A DNA stretch of 64,000 nucleotides from Kryptolebias marmoratus (lineage: Eukaryota > Chordata > Actinopteri > Cyprinodontiformes > Rivulidae), in the NCBI RefSeq assembly GCF_001649575.2, contig NC_051434.1, positions 13,577,919 through 13,641,918 on the forward strand, read 5' to 3'. Below are positions 13,001-23,400 of this stretch, one piece after another (the stretch's first letter is position 1; every line of letters starts with the position of its first letter). The position numbers and the translations under genes were made by a program. Under the pieces are notes generated by a model. That model was not told the origin of the DNA and did not search any database. It saw only the letters and a program-made list of their open reading frames with translations.

Positions 13001-16000
13001 CCCTCCTGGAGAAAGCAGAACGGAGAGGTCTCACATTGATGTTAACGCTAAAAAAAACGTCTCCGAGTTCTCGGAGATGATGGCATTTACAAAAAAATTA
13101 ATTAAAAATCCAAACCTCATGTGCGGTAAAGAAGTGTAACAAGTCCTGCAACGACTCGATGACCAGGCTTCGGAGCTGCAGTGACATGAGAGCAGCCACG
13201 CAGCTGAAGAACTGCTGGACTCCAGCTGAGGCCACCTGATCATTGCTGGGTATGAGGGACAGCCACTCGTCCTCGTTGGAGACAAAAAGGGACGTGCATA
13301 AAGGCAGCCACCTTAAAGAGGAAGAATGTCTCAATAAACACTTTTCTAGCCATACATACACAACATAACTGATGTTTTTACAAATATGAAAATAGGTCCT
13401 TCATTATAATTTCAGCTTAGACAAGAGTAATCAGCTATTTTTTATATTTCTTTCTAAATTAGGGGAACTATTGATCTGAAAAACAAGGAAAGTGTTATGC
13501 CATCAGCAGCCCAAACCCAAACTATTTATTTACTTAAAGTGTTCCTTGAACATTAAAATAGTTATTTAGAATGGCTCTAAAGCAAAAGCTAAATTGATAG
13601 ACATTTGTTCAGGATTAAATTTAATTAACTCTCATTTCTTTATATTTTGCTTCCAAAAAGTCAAACGTGGTTGTAATCTTTTAAAATGGTCCGAAGCAAA
13701 AGTTTTCTTTTTGTTGAAGGTCTTTCAAAGTTCATATTTGAACATTAGCTGCCTTTTTTTTTTTAAATTAATTTTCACTACACCTTGTAGCTGAGCATTT
13801 TCAGAGGAATATGATTTTTTTGTGTGTTTAACAAGCAAATTTATTCTTGGCCCACTAATCATTCAAACATAAAGTACACAAAAGAGACCGGATGAAAACT
13901 CACACACACACTGTAAAATCTAATTTTAGGCACTTTGTTACTAGCAGTCTGTTGCAAAGACACATTGTTTTAGTTGACAATACAAAAAAAGTGCCAAAAA
14001 TAACAGCTTGAAAGGAGTAAAATTGTATTTTGCTTCTAACAGAGATAATCCTAAAGAATCCTTTGCAGGTAAAATTTCCCCAAAATCAGGAAAAAAAGTA
14101 AATAAATGAACTTAGGTATGACATGTCTTTGAGGTATTTTCATACAAAGTCTATTTCTTTTCTTGCAAAATACAAAAAAAAACCTCAGAGGTGTTTCAAA
14201 TCTTTTTGCCCAGTAATCTACACTGAAAATCCCCAGTGACATTTACCTAACCCAGACTAGAAACAAGATAACTGCTGGGAGTCAGTCTGGATGTGGCTGA
14301 CAATGAAGAAATTGCATACAGCAGCTAGTTTCTATGAATAATAGTGACTCACACTTCAGCTATGCAGACAGACATCCTGTTCTGCTCCAGTCTGACAACA
14401 GGAGCACAACAAAAGATGCAAAATAATCCCTAAGTGAGTGAGTCTCAACAATCCCCAGAAAGTGCCGCCTGACATGTGTTTGACAAGATGGAAACACGAG
14501 CCGGAACGTACAGTGGGGTTTGCCGGCTTGGTTGTTCACTCGAAGTAAAAGTAAAGACGCGGTGCCCTGGTTAAATCTGGACGCAGGCTTTCTGTCTGAC
14601 TGGCGATACTCACTTCTGAACCAGCTCCTCTCTGGCAGCTTGGCACTGTCTCCGGACAAACTGTTCAAACTCAGATGGAGGGAGGGGGAGCGTGGTGGAG
14701 GACAGGTCCTCCAATTTTACAAACCTCAAGGATGAGAAGCTGGAACAGGAAATAAACAGATAAGTTTAATTTTCACTTTTTAAATATAGTTTTTAAAGTA
14801 GTTCAATTAAGTCTTTAATGGGTGAAATAAGTCAAATCAGCACTTTACACCTCAGTGGCCATGATGTGTCTCATTGTTTAGGGATTCTGACGTCACATTT
14901 TTTACATCTTTCATTATGAGGAATATGAGCTGCTTTTCCTGCCTACTTAATAATTCACAAGTCTGACTCTTCCCCCATATATAGATCATTTAACATGATT
15001 AAATTACCCTTTTTGCTCACTAAAAGAGTAATGTTTAGAATTTGAAATTTCAAGCAATTCATAACAACACGGAATGCAAAAAAAAATAAACAAAATAAAA
15101 TGAGTTACTTTAAATGCTAATAGCCGCCGCATCTCTTACTTTTCAATCCAGACATCCTGCAGTAGGAGCATCATAGGACTGATAGTAAAGAGATGTTGAC
15201 TTTGCCACATGCTGACTTCCCTGTAGCTGAGTGTCCAGGGGATTGGTGCACGGATCACCCTCTGGGGGAAAGATTTGGGGATGCTGGATATGGACAGTCG
15301 CTGGCACTCAGATGGGTCCATCAGAATGTAGTCCACTGAATACAAACGTGCATGTTTATATATATTTAATTCTAAGACATATCAAACTGTATAAACTGGT
15401 ACAGCATTTTGTTTTTTACCTATGCTTTTCCTAAGGCTGAAATAATAATCTCTTTTGACCTCCTCTTCCATGTTATCCCTCAGAACCTGGAAGTGTTTAC
15501 AGTTGTCCTCGGGTTCGGGAGGCAGCAGATTCATAATGTTGACCATCTGCTGGTGCGGCTGAGAAGCCAGCACAGAAACGGGGACACTACTGTTCACGTA
15601 GTATGCATACCTCTGTGAGAGAAAAGTCAGGACCATCAGCGCTCCGAGAAGAAGCTCGGGACATTTTGTTCTTCGAGAGGTATTTTACGGCTACTCGCCT
15701 CCAGGTCTCTGTCACTGGGTTCGGTCTGGGTAGCCCTCGTCCTCTCCTCCTGCCTGCGCATTATGTCGAGCTGCTCTGCAGGACTCATAGGCCGGCTGCT
15801 GGGCGTTTCTAAGCTTCCAGCCCTGTGCTTTAGTTGACCCAAGACTGAGGCACTAAAGGATGTGCTCCTGAGCAAGAATGAACGAATCACATTAAATAAC
15901 CCAGGCTATATTTGATCATAAATCTTAAGCTATATTGCTGCATTACCTTCTCCTTGGTGTAATTGCCAGTCCCCTACCACGTGGAATAGTAGCTAACCAG

Positions 16001-16895
16001 TTCATTAAGATCAAAAATCTACTCTATACGGTCTGAAAAGCCGTTTTTAAATTTGAACACAAATGAAAGGATACAGCGCCTTGTTGCTTTTGCTAAGGAA
16101 ACCCGAATGGTGTTTCGTCTCTGCTGTAGCCGATTAATTTTCAGGTGTTGGGCCCTGAGGCTGTAGTTGTTTCCAATAGACTCACTGGGAGTTCGGTGGT
16201 GGCGTTGCTCTTTAAAAGGAACGGCCAGAGTCCATGAACTGGTCTGAAGGATGGGCGGGTAATGACTGTGCCTGAGCACCACCTGGTAAAATGAGAGGTG
16301 ACACACTGTGCATACACAGGTAAATCTGGTAAAGTTTTGATGTGCAACAGTGACTGACGTCCCCACCTGATATAGCTCCGACGGTTCTGCACCGCTCATT
16401 AAGGGTGGGGGGAAAGAATATCCTCTGTTCTCACTCATATTAAAGATGGAGTCATCTTCCATCTGTGGTTGAGGCAAAAAGAAAAAAAAAGAACTGCATG
16501 AAATACATTTTTAAGAAATTTGCTTTTTAGCTGCAGTATTGATACAACTGAGGTAAAAGTGAGGATTACATGTCAGCAGCAAAAACAGGAACTTAACCTA
16601 TAAAAGCTAATTATAGGCTACAACTGTTAAGTTTAGCTTGTAACCATGACAACAAAATGTAAAGTTTCCTTTCCTTGTGTATTTTTTACTCTTTCCTTTC
16701 TTTAACCCTGACTGAATACAAATATTTTCTAATTTTACCCCCAGCCAAACCTCCCCTAAACACCCATGTGTTGAATTCTTTGAGCTCTTGTTGGTGTTAA
16801 AGTTTGATAATTCCAAGAAAGTTGAGAGAAGCAGACAAACAGGTCAGACAGGGAGACAGATGCAGACGTAACATTACCTGCTGGAGACGGTCCAT
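198..16895 (-). CDS. dnah3: Axonemal dynein heavy chain, dnah3-like (partial, 3' end beyond window)
   Basis: This is the motor subunit of a ciliary/flagellar inner-arm dynein; it hydrolyses ATP to slide doublet microtubules. I traced about 51 coding exons on the minus strand with GT-AG borders and mostly continuous reading phase, giving about 2,750 residues from the start codon at 16,895-16,893 (first residues MDRLQQMEDD) to the stalk region at 198. Four P-loops are visible in the order AAA1 (GPAGTGKT), AAA2 (GDPLGGKT), AAA3 (GPTGTGKS) and AAA4 (GIGGSGRQ). About 1,250 further residues (rest of stalk, AAA5, AAA6, C-terminus) are expected left of the window for a family of about 4,100. Assignment to DNAH3 rather than DNAH7 or DNAH12 rests on remembered family sequence around AAA1-AAA4, such as [15 protein letters not shown] and [11 protein letters not shown] blocks, and on the long N-terminus. 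The family call is firm and the paralogue call is probable. Confidence 0.85.
1121..2026 (-). other. dnah3: dnah3 exons: AAA4 module
   Basis: Exons 1360-2026 and 1121-1286. The large exon (667 nt, the longest of the gene) carries the AAA4 Walker A motif [14 protein letters not shown] near 1,730-1,760, preceded by [25 protein letters not shown] and followed by the AAA4 ATPase core with [20 protein letters not shown] (Walker B region) and NTGDVPNIF. Exon 1121-1286 carries [19 protein letters not shown] and NCCTIDWF, near invariant in axonemal dyneins. In this family AAA4 is a regulatory nucleotide site rather than the main hydrolysis site. Confidence 0.93.
2123..3586 (-). other. dnah3: dnah3 exons: AAA3 module
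   Basis: Exons 3483-3586, 3086-3380, 2824-3003, 2617-2740, 2352-2508 and 2123-2266. Exon 3086-3380 has the AAA3 Walker A motif [18 protein letters not shown] and the block [19 protein letters not shown]. The Walker B motif ([13 protein letters not shown]) is split between exons 3086-3380 and 2824-3003, and the sensor-type loop [18 protein letters not shown] spans 2824-3003 and 2617-2740. A codon shared across the 2824 junction restores frame, supporting the exon borders. Confidence 0.93.
3679..5422 (-). other. dnah3: dnah3 exons: AAA2 module
   Basis: Exons 5287-5422, 5086-5197, 4659-4900, 4454-4554, 4249-4354, 4004-4133 and 3679-3912. Exon 5086-5197 encodes [20 protein letters not shown] followed by KTSAYK, the AAA2 P-loop. 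Exon 4659-4900 carries [20 protein letters not shown] and [20 protein letters not shown]; exons 4454-4554 and 4249-4354 carry LCLMSGEI and RCGMIYMEP. Exon 3679-3912 has [20 protein letters not shown]. All are colinear with the dynein motor. Confidence 0.93.
5506..7932 (-). other. dnah3: dnah3 exons: AAA1 module (main ATPase site)
   Basis: Exons 7734-7932, 7524-7632, 7334-7447, 6026-6202, 5819-5910 and 5506-5725. The start of AAA1 is [20 protein letters not shown]. The catalytic P-loop [20 protein letters not shown] is in exon 7524-7632, the Walker [10 protein letters not shown] in 7334-7447, and the sensor block [19 protein letters not shown] in 6026-6202. All residues expected of an active ATPase are present. 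The 1.1-kb intron between 6026-6202 and 7334-7447 is the largest in this half of the gene. Confidence 0.95.
6203..7333 (-). other. dnah3 intron, 1.1 kb
   Basis: AT-rich intron between the two exons that flank the AAA1 Walker B and sensor regions. No coding exon or RNA gene is visible. It contains one clear inverted repeat: 15-base perfect arms at 6,613-6,627 and 6,687-6,701 around a 59-base loop. Confidence 0.7.
8026..16895 (-). other. dnah3: dnah3 exons: N-terminal tail and linker
   Basis: Exons in transcript order: 16878-16895, 16367-16462, 16103-16282, 15947-16023, about 15690-15867, 15420-15612, 15140-15335, 14614-14739, 13116-13311, 12826-13005, 12565-12695, 12380-12485, 12109-12287, 11836-12020, 11570-11693, 11168-11321, 10895-11039, 10538-10749, 10336-10427, 10113-10227, 9873-9989, 9336-9515, 9106-9242, 8706-8907, 8528-8620, 8253-8363, 8026-8140. 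Linker hallmarks are [50 protein letters not shown] and [19 protein letters not shown]. The donor after the exon ending near 15,690 is unclear: the obvious splice choices do not keep phase with the exon starting RYAYY. The start was chosen because ATG at 16,895 is joined in frame, by consensus splice sites, to the conserved exon encoding [17 protein letters not shown]. Confidence 0.85.
13312..14613 (-). other. dnah3 intron, 1.3 kb
   Basis: The longest intron of the visible part of the gene, in the N-terminal tail region. AT-rich, with no convincing exon on either strand. Open frames here lack codon bias and known motifs. Confidence 0.7.
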
Positions 16896-17230
16896 CTGGT
16901 CTAGCTTTACAGCAAGCGTAGAGAGAAAAAAAAATACCAAAAAAATAAAAGCCCTAAATGACAACAAGTAAGTTATCAGTTCTACGCAAAATGTCAGCAA
17001 ACACTGCTGCACTGACTGGACCTTCTTCCGTTTGCCGTAACGTTATGCCGCGAGAATGTTCCCCATTAAAAAAAAAAGTCTCGGTTCAAAACAAATATAA
17101 GTCTGACATTTACCGACTCAGCATGACTATGTCGGTGTGCTGTTAGCTTAGTTTTCCCTGTCAGAGCTCTGACCGGCGGGGGGAACTCATCTCTTTGAAA
17201 ACGGAAACACTGTTGAGCTCACCGGGCAAC

Positions 17231-17250
17231 GTTTCCATGGTAACACCAAT
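17231..17250. promoter_or_regulatory. X-box (RFX site) plus CCAAT box
   Basis: GTTTCCATGGTAAC at 17,231-17,244 is a near-palindromic match to the RFX-family X-box (GTTGCCATGGCAAC type). RFX2/RFX3 bind this element to switch on motile-cilium genes. A CCAAT pentamer follows at 17,246-17,250. It lies about 340 bp upstream of the dynein start codon, the usual place for a ciliary gene, and about 670 bp upstream of the dazl start. The motif is seen directly; its use is inferred. Confidence 0.75.
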
Positions 17251-17811
17251 TACAGGTTGCTTTCATAACTACAGCAAATATGGACTACAAACAGAAGCAT
17301 GGCAAATTTAGCGAAAAATAAAGCTGCTGTATTAGAAGTGCTTCTTATACATTCAAACTTTTAACTTTTTTTTTTAAAGCACACTCTCAGTTACCTTCAC
17401 TGAGCTGCACATGTGCACGTGAGTCGTGTTTTCTGTGTGACTGGTGATTCAAAGGCCACAAAACTGTTAAAAGTACCTTTTAAAATAACTACGGCATTGT
17501 TACACGCTACGTAGATTAGGTTTGACAAATGTAAAGAGAAGTTTGTCAAAAGGAAGTAAAAACTAAACCTTAAAACACCTTCGTTTTTGCTAAACCAATG
17601 ACAAAGTATTCCCAATTTTCAATTTTATTTAATGCTGTTACGAATATTTCTCAAGACGATTTATTAGTTTCCACTAGGATGCTGAAAATAACCTGGTAAC
17701 ATGTACGTATGAAAACAGAATTTAATCTTACGAGTAAATTTAATTAAATTTAATCATCTCAATAAGACGTTTGGCAGCTCAGGTCAGGAAGTGTTGGGTC
17801 GCCTGGACTTT

Positions 17812-17822
17812 GGGGGCGGGGC
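17812..17822 (+). promoter_or_regulatory. GC box in dazl proximal promoter
   Basis: A GGGGGCGGGGC run about 100 bp before the dazl start codon, in a short CpG-containing stretch. It is a typical SP1/KLF-type site of a TATA-less promoter. Transcription probably starts just downstream, at about 17,825-17,870, but no initiator is obvious. Confidence 0.5.
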
Positions 17823-17917
17823 TTAGCCTCAGCGCGGTCACTGTTGTCAGGCGGAACGGAGCAGGTTCTCAGCCGAAGAGCTTAGCCAAAACAATATTGG
17901 TTTTAATTGTTTTAGAT

Positions 17918-20900
17918 ATGGTAAGTTTCGGTCTGCAAAACTTTTCCGGAATTATATTAGTCATATAAATACTTTCCGAAGACGTGCTGATATGTTGAAT
18001 GCGCTACGGAGAACGCTTTAGTGTTAGCTTCGACCCGAAAACGGCGGACTAGCAAACATTAGCTTCGGTGTCTGAGGCCGCATTTGGTTTTAATGGTAAA
18101 AAATTGGCCCAAACAAGGTATTTAAATCATTACCGAAGACTTTTACTTTACCTTTTGGTTTGCTTCCGCTTTTTGAGGAAATATGTGCTGGTGAACTTGC
18201 CAGAGAAAATATTTAAGATAAAAAGCAAAAGAAATAAAACACCCGACTTTTTTTTTTCTTGCGGGATTGTAGGTTAAGTTCAAGGAATAGCACAAGCTAT
18301 TAAAGCTAGAGTTTTTACATTTTAAATAGGGCTTTGTTAATTTTTACTATTAGCGTTTTAAAGTCGTAATGAAGTTACAGAATTAAATTTATGTAGTTAG
18401 CTTTTTTTTCTTTTCGGACAACATAGTTAGCTTTTATCAGTTAGCCACATGGCTGCCATATTTGGACAGGCTAATTCAAGGTCAGCTAATGATAACAGTC
18501 TATCCGACTATGTTGATTAATCTGGCCAACTTTGTTTTGATGCTTATGTCTTATACAAACAAAATTATATACATATTTCATATTTTGTTTAAGGATTTCA
18601 ACAAGCCCAGAAGCTTCAACGAGACCGTGCCTTCATTGAAGTTATCAAATGGGTACATTCTCCCTGAAGGCAAACTGACCCCCAATGCTTTGTTTGTGGG
18701 TGGGATCGACATAAAGGTCAGCTCAAAGCTGCTTGGTGCATGTGTATTTTATATTAACTGATGTGTGGCATTACATATAATCAGATTAACAGGTTTAAGT
18801 AGGGCCAGTTCACAACAGAAAGTAATGTTAAGGCACTTCAGGTCATGCAGACAAGTTTAATTTAAAGTTAATTACAGAGTTCAGTTTAGTTATATTTCAG
18901 TCCAGATATTCAGATTCAAATCTGCTGTACATTCACTCTCATGTAAGATAAATCTAATACAACAAAGTCAGAATCACTAAAAGCCATTTTACTAGACTTT
19001 AAGCAAGTAAATGCAAATGTTCTAAGCTGGTTACATTTGATACAGAGGGCAAAAGATTGAGCCGATTGACGGCCGTTGACCCAAGTGCTGAGCATAAAAT
19101 AATTAAATAACAACATAAAGAGCAAAAGACCATACAAGACAGAAGGAAAAATGGGTTACAAAGCAATAAAATCATAGAAAAAATGAATACAAATGTGTTT
19201 TAAGATTAAATTTAAGAACAGCATGAGTTGAAGTCTGTAATAATTAAAGGCAAACTTTTGATTTAAAAAGGAGACATATTTGTTAATCAAATGACTTAGC
19301 AGTGTTGAGATCACCACATTATGCTGATCTTTTCAGCTAAATGAAGAATTTACACATTTGATTATTTTTTTTACAGCTTTAACAAATTGAAGGTTGTTTT
19401 TTTTAATCAAAGTTATTGAAATGTACTGTTTTAGTGTAATTTAAAATTGACATAGTTTTGTGCAGAGCTTCCAGATTGACAATTGTAAAGTACATAAACT
19501 AATTTTTTGACCTTCAGGTTGATGAAAATGAAATGCGGGACTTCTTTGCGAGATACGGTGCTGTAAAGGAAGTAAAGATCATCACATATCGTGGAGGGAT
19601 CTGCAAAGGGTGAGCTGCAGTGGTGTCATGATGTTTTTGTTTTAAACAGCTGGATATTTGTGACTATATTAGATTTTAAACAAAGATATTTACCAGCTCT
19701 GTATATTTATAGTATTGTAATGATCTTTGTTTTCCTAGTTTTGAGGTCAACTTGTGTTAATAGTAAAGCATTAAACCTGTGTTTGGTTCGGTTTGTCTTT
19801 AGTTTTCGACACAGATTAGTTTAATTCCTTCCAACCAGTTAATGGAAAACTGTCTAGTTTGCAGTTCATCTTCAAGGCTTTGCAAACACAAGCTTTACTT
19901 CATTATTAATGGACTATATTTTATGAAAAATGCTAACATTCTAATATGATCTAATGTTTTTTATATGTTGTTTGTATTAAATCAGTGAGGTATTTTCTGT
20001 TTTCCTAGTTATGGGTTTGTGTACTTCAGTGAAGATGTCAACATTCAGTCAATCATTGAGGTGAGTGGATGTATTTCTTGAGAATATTTTGTTTGTAATG
20101 TAAACAACCGGATGTAAAATTTTCTCTAAAAGTGCGTTTTTGCTACAACAAAACAGCAACAGATCAGTTTTAAAGGTCGCAAGCTCAAGCTGGGACCTGC
20201 AATCATGAAAGAACGGACCTCACGTATGTGTATGTGACCACTTCAGATCATCCTGTTTCATTTTATGTCTCGGTGTAAACAGGAACGCAGATTTGCACAT
20301 TATTTCTTTGTTCCCATCCAGGTTCCGTGCCATCTCGTCTAGTTGGACCGACTCCTTGGATGAGTCCCACCCAGTACATCTACTGCGCTTGCTGCTCACC
20401 CATGGGAGGAGGGGTGACCCAACCCTCACCCATCCTCAGCGGGGGCAGCCCCTATAATCAGGTGCCTCACACTCAAGCAAGCAAATCTTTTCTCCGTGTG
20501 CCATCTCACATCTAATAACTGGCTTCTGCAAGTTGCATTAAAATTCGTGAGCTGTTTTGCTTACAGACTCAAGTAAAGAAACCACTTAAAATCACTTATT
20601 TATAATAATGTCCAAGTCTGTAACCTTGTCCTGTGTGGTTCTGCTCACAGCCATATTCCTACACCAACTATGGAGGAGTCGTATTTCCTCAGATGCCAAT
20701 GAACTATGCACAGAATCCCTACACTTATCCGGTAGGTAGATGAGCACAAAGACTCAGCAGTTATAGTCAGCTTCCCTCGTGTGGACTTTAGTTTGGTTTA
20801 AGCCCAAGTTTCTTTTCCTGCTCAATGACTTATAGGCTACACTTGTATTGTAGAAGCAAGTTTAGGTTTCTTTGTTGTCATTTCCTTGATGCTGTCCCCT

Positions 20901-21326
20901 CTTTTGCTCCCCCAAACATGCAGTACACCCCAACTCCCTGGACTCCGGATCAAAGAGTACGGCCTGTCAATCAGGTGATTGTCTTCTTATTGGGAATAAG
21001 AGTATATGTTATAATTTGTTGTAACATTTCTGATTATTGAAAACAGCTTTTTTGTTTGTCTTTTAAATGTAATATCCACACACACCACTAGATGTTGCTG
21101 TTGGGTGTTACTAAGGACTGATTTATTTATTTATTTATAATGTGCTTCAACTGCACAAAGTTAATTTTGCCTACTTGAGCATTTATGGCACATGCTGTGA
21201 TTTTTAAAATGATTATTTCCTGACAGCAGGCGGTGTTTCTGTGAGTTTGTTCTCATCCTGCTCGTTTTCTGCTGTTCCCAGAACTTTGTGGACTGTGGAG
21301 TCCAGACTATGCTGACTGTGCTGTAG
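17918..21326 (+). CDS. dazl: dazl, deleted-in-azoospermia-like RNA-binding protein
   Basis: Germ-cell cytoplasmic RNA-binding protein that binds U-rich 3' UTR sites and promotes translation of germ-line mRNAs. Coding exons: 17918-17920, 18594-18716, 19518-19609, 20009-20060, 20157-20223, 20322-20461, 20651-20731, 20924-20974, 21282-21326. They sum to 654 nt in one frame, 217 residues. The RRM spans about residues 32-110, with RNP2 (LFVGGI, 34-39) and RNP1 (KGYGFVYF, 72-79); FARYGAVKEVKII and KGRKLKLGPAI are DAZL-type rather than BOLL-type. One tyrosine-rich DAZ-like stretch (PYTPTPWTPDQRVRPV) and the C-terminus VDCGVQTML match the family. The first coding exon supplies only the ATG. Neighbours rftn1 and oxnad1 confirm the locus. 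Confidence 0.96.
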
Positions 21327-22745
21327 TTCTGGGCCGCTGAGCCCTCCTGCCAGGTAAAGAACCGTTTCAAGATGCCGGCACGCCAGACTGTTGGTATAAA
21401 TAGGTAGCTGTGTATTTTGGAGGAATGGGAGTTAATGCGTGCAATCACTTGTTGGACTCCAGTTTGATTGGGGCCAGAATAAGTCTGCTTCAGTGTTGCA
21501 AATGGCCTTTTTTTAAAAAAAAACTGACACTTAAAATGTCTGACATGTAATTTGTGGTGCATTTGAAAAGAAAAAAAGGGCTTATTAATATGATTTCCTC
21601 TCCCACAGAGACATGTCCCTGATGTTCTGGATGTATGGAAGCATCTCACCTTTTCCAGTCGTTTCCAGAACGCCCTTTTGCCCCTCTTTTCCCCCTCCCC
21701 TTCTCCCTCAGTTTTTGAGCGCCATTTTAACATCGGACTGCATGAGCTTTCCACTTTAACCGTTACCAGTTTGATCCCCGACATGGATGAGGCTGATTTG
21801 TGGTCAACTGCTTTTAACTCACGGATCACAGTGACTTTGGTACAGGAAGAGGAGAGCACCTTGATTAAACATGGGATCACAGTTTTGTTTTGGTTTGTTT
21901 TTGGTTTTTTTCTAATAGTCCTTTAGGCTCACGTTTTTGTGCTTATTTATATTATGTTTATTTATTTTTGCTGTTATTTTTTTGTGTTTGTTTGTTTGGG
22001 TTTTTTATCCTCTGTAAGGGCTCTCTGTACATAGGAAGTACATTTATATATGAATATTGTAAAGATGACTGCAATCTGGTTGTTTTTTGCACTGAAGTGT
22101 TCTGTAGCTTTAGTTCAGCTCCAACGCTCCTCTGATTAAGATCTTCATTAACCTTTCTACCACAGCATGTTGACACTTCCATTAATTTCAAGCACTCTGC
22201 TATTTTGTCTTTCTTTTATTTCACTTGTTGTCACAGCAGTAAGTAAAAGGCAGCTTTGTCCTGGCACCTCGTCAATATTCTTAGTTTTTTGGTTTTGGTT
22301 ATTACTCGTCATCTGATTCCAGGAGTTCAGTCGAGGAGAATCACGGCATCAATTTACTATTTTTCATTAATCGACTAATATTCGGAAGTGAAAAGGTGGA
22401 GAAATGAAGGTGCTTTGTTCACGGTTTGTAGTTCAGTGTGTGTTTCACAGGTTTGGATTTTAGATTTTACACAGAAGATTTTATAGACGTTTCATGAGTG
22501 AGTGCACTTTGTTTGTTTTACGTTTAATTTTAACACTGGTTTGGCGTGATGGAAAATGCACATTGGCATGAGGTGTACGTCACTTTTTTTCCCTCCTTGT
22601 GACTTGATTGAATTGAATGTTTTATAGATGTCACCCTTGAGGAGAGCGGGCGTGATTGTTCTGTTCAGAGAGCCTGAAAACCCACTGTTCTGCTTCTGTT
22701 TGCTGCAGTGTTTGGATAGTGTTGTTCAGTAATAAAAGTTGAATT
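21327..22745 (+). other. dazl: dazl 3' UTR with intron and poly(A) signal
   Basis: The stop codon is followed by 27 nt of UTR, a consensus donor (CCAG/gtaaag at 21,354) and an acceptor (cccacag at 21,608), so the main 3' UTR exon starts at 21,609. A canonical AATAAA lies at 22,731-22,736. The UTR is T-rich with many TTGTT/TTTGTTT runs, several GTTC motifs (for example near 22,417, 22,431, 22,657 and 22,723) and one GCACTT (22,504-22,509). The long minus-strand open frame across this UTR is a shadow. Confidence 0.75.
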
Positions 22746-22979
22746 TATCCTTGTTTGTACCACTTCTTGTTTTCCTGTTTGTTTTTATTTTCTCAGTATA
22801 TCAAACGTTCAGCTCATTGAAGACATGGGTGCTATGACTTCTGGTTTTTGAAAGTTTTACTTTTCAAAATATTTAACTTTACAAATATTTTCCCCATACA
22901 AATACACTAAGATCACTTCAATTTAAAGCAAATAACAGTGTTCTCTTTGAAACCTGTTTCAGCATACCTGCTCAATTTT

Positions 22980-23400
22980 TGTTGTCTTATGTTACTGTAC
23001 TTTTTAGCTAGCACTCAGCTACTTTTAGCCTGTAGTTGACTTTTTGTTATTTTTTGCATTTGCTGCTTTTAGCTATGCTTTTGATACTTGGGCTTTTTGC
23101 AAGGCTAACTAAAAGCCTTTGTGAGGCTTTTAGTTAGCTTTGTTACTTTTAGCTTTACTTAGCCTTTTGCTACTTATAGCTTCTAGCAAGCCTTTTGTTG
23201 TTTTAGCTTTTAGGTAGACTGGCTTTTGCTACTTTAAGCTAACTGTTTGCTGCTTTTAGCTAAAGTTCTGCTGCTTTTAGCTGTTCTTTTGCTACTTCAG
23301 TTTTTTTCCTTGCCTTTTGCTACTTTTAGCTAACCAGTCGTCACTCTTGGGTAGTGTTTTTGTCGCTTTTTTTCTAGCCTTTTGCTTATTTTAGCTAGTG
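22980..23400 (+). repeat. Degenerate minisatellite, TTTTGCTACTTTTAGCT-type unit
   Basis: About 420 bp made of imperfect repeats of a 17-20 base unit related to TTTTGCTACTTTTAGCTA. Unit length and sequence vary between copies. It lies 0.25 kb after the dazl poly(A) site. The same unit recurs in the opposite orientation at 33,640-33,870. Confidence 0.8.

Noticed and set aside
21161..21880. 239-codon open frame on the minus strand
   Set aside because: It is antisense to the last dazl exons and 3' UTR, lacks any family motif, and is explained by the base composition there.
22980..23400. CRISPR-like repeat array
   Set aside because: Units are adjacent and degenerate, without unique spacers, in a vertebrate genome: a minisatellite.
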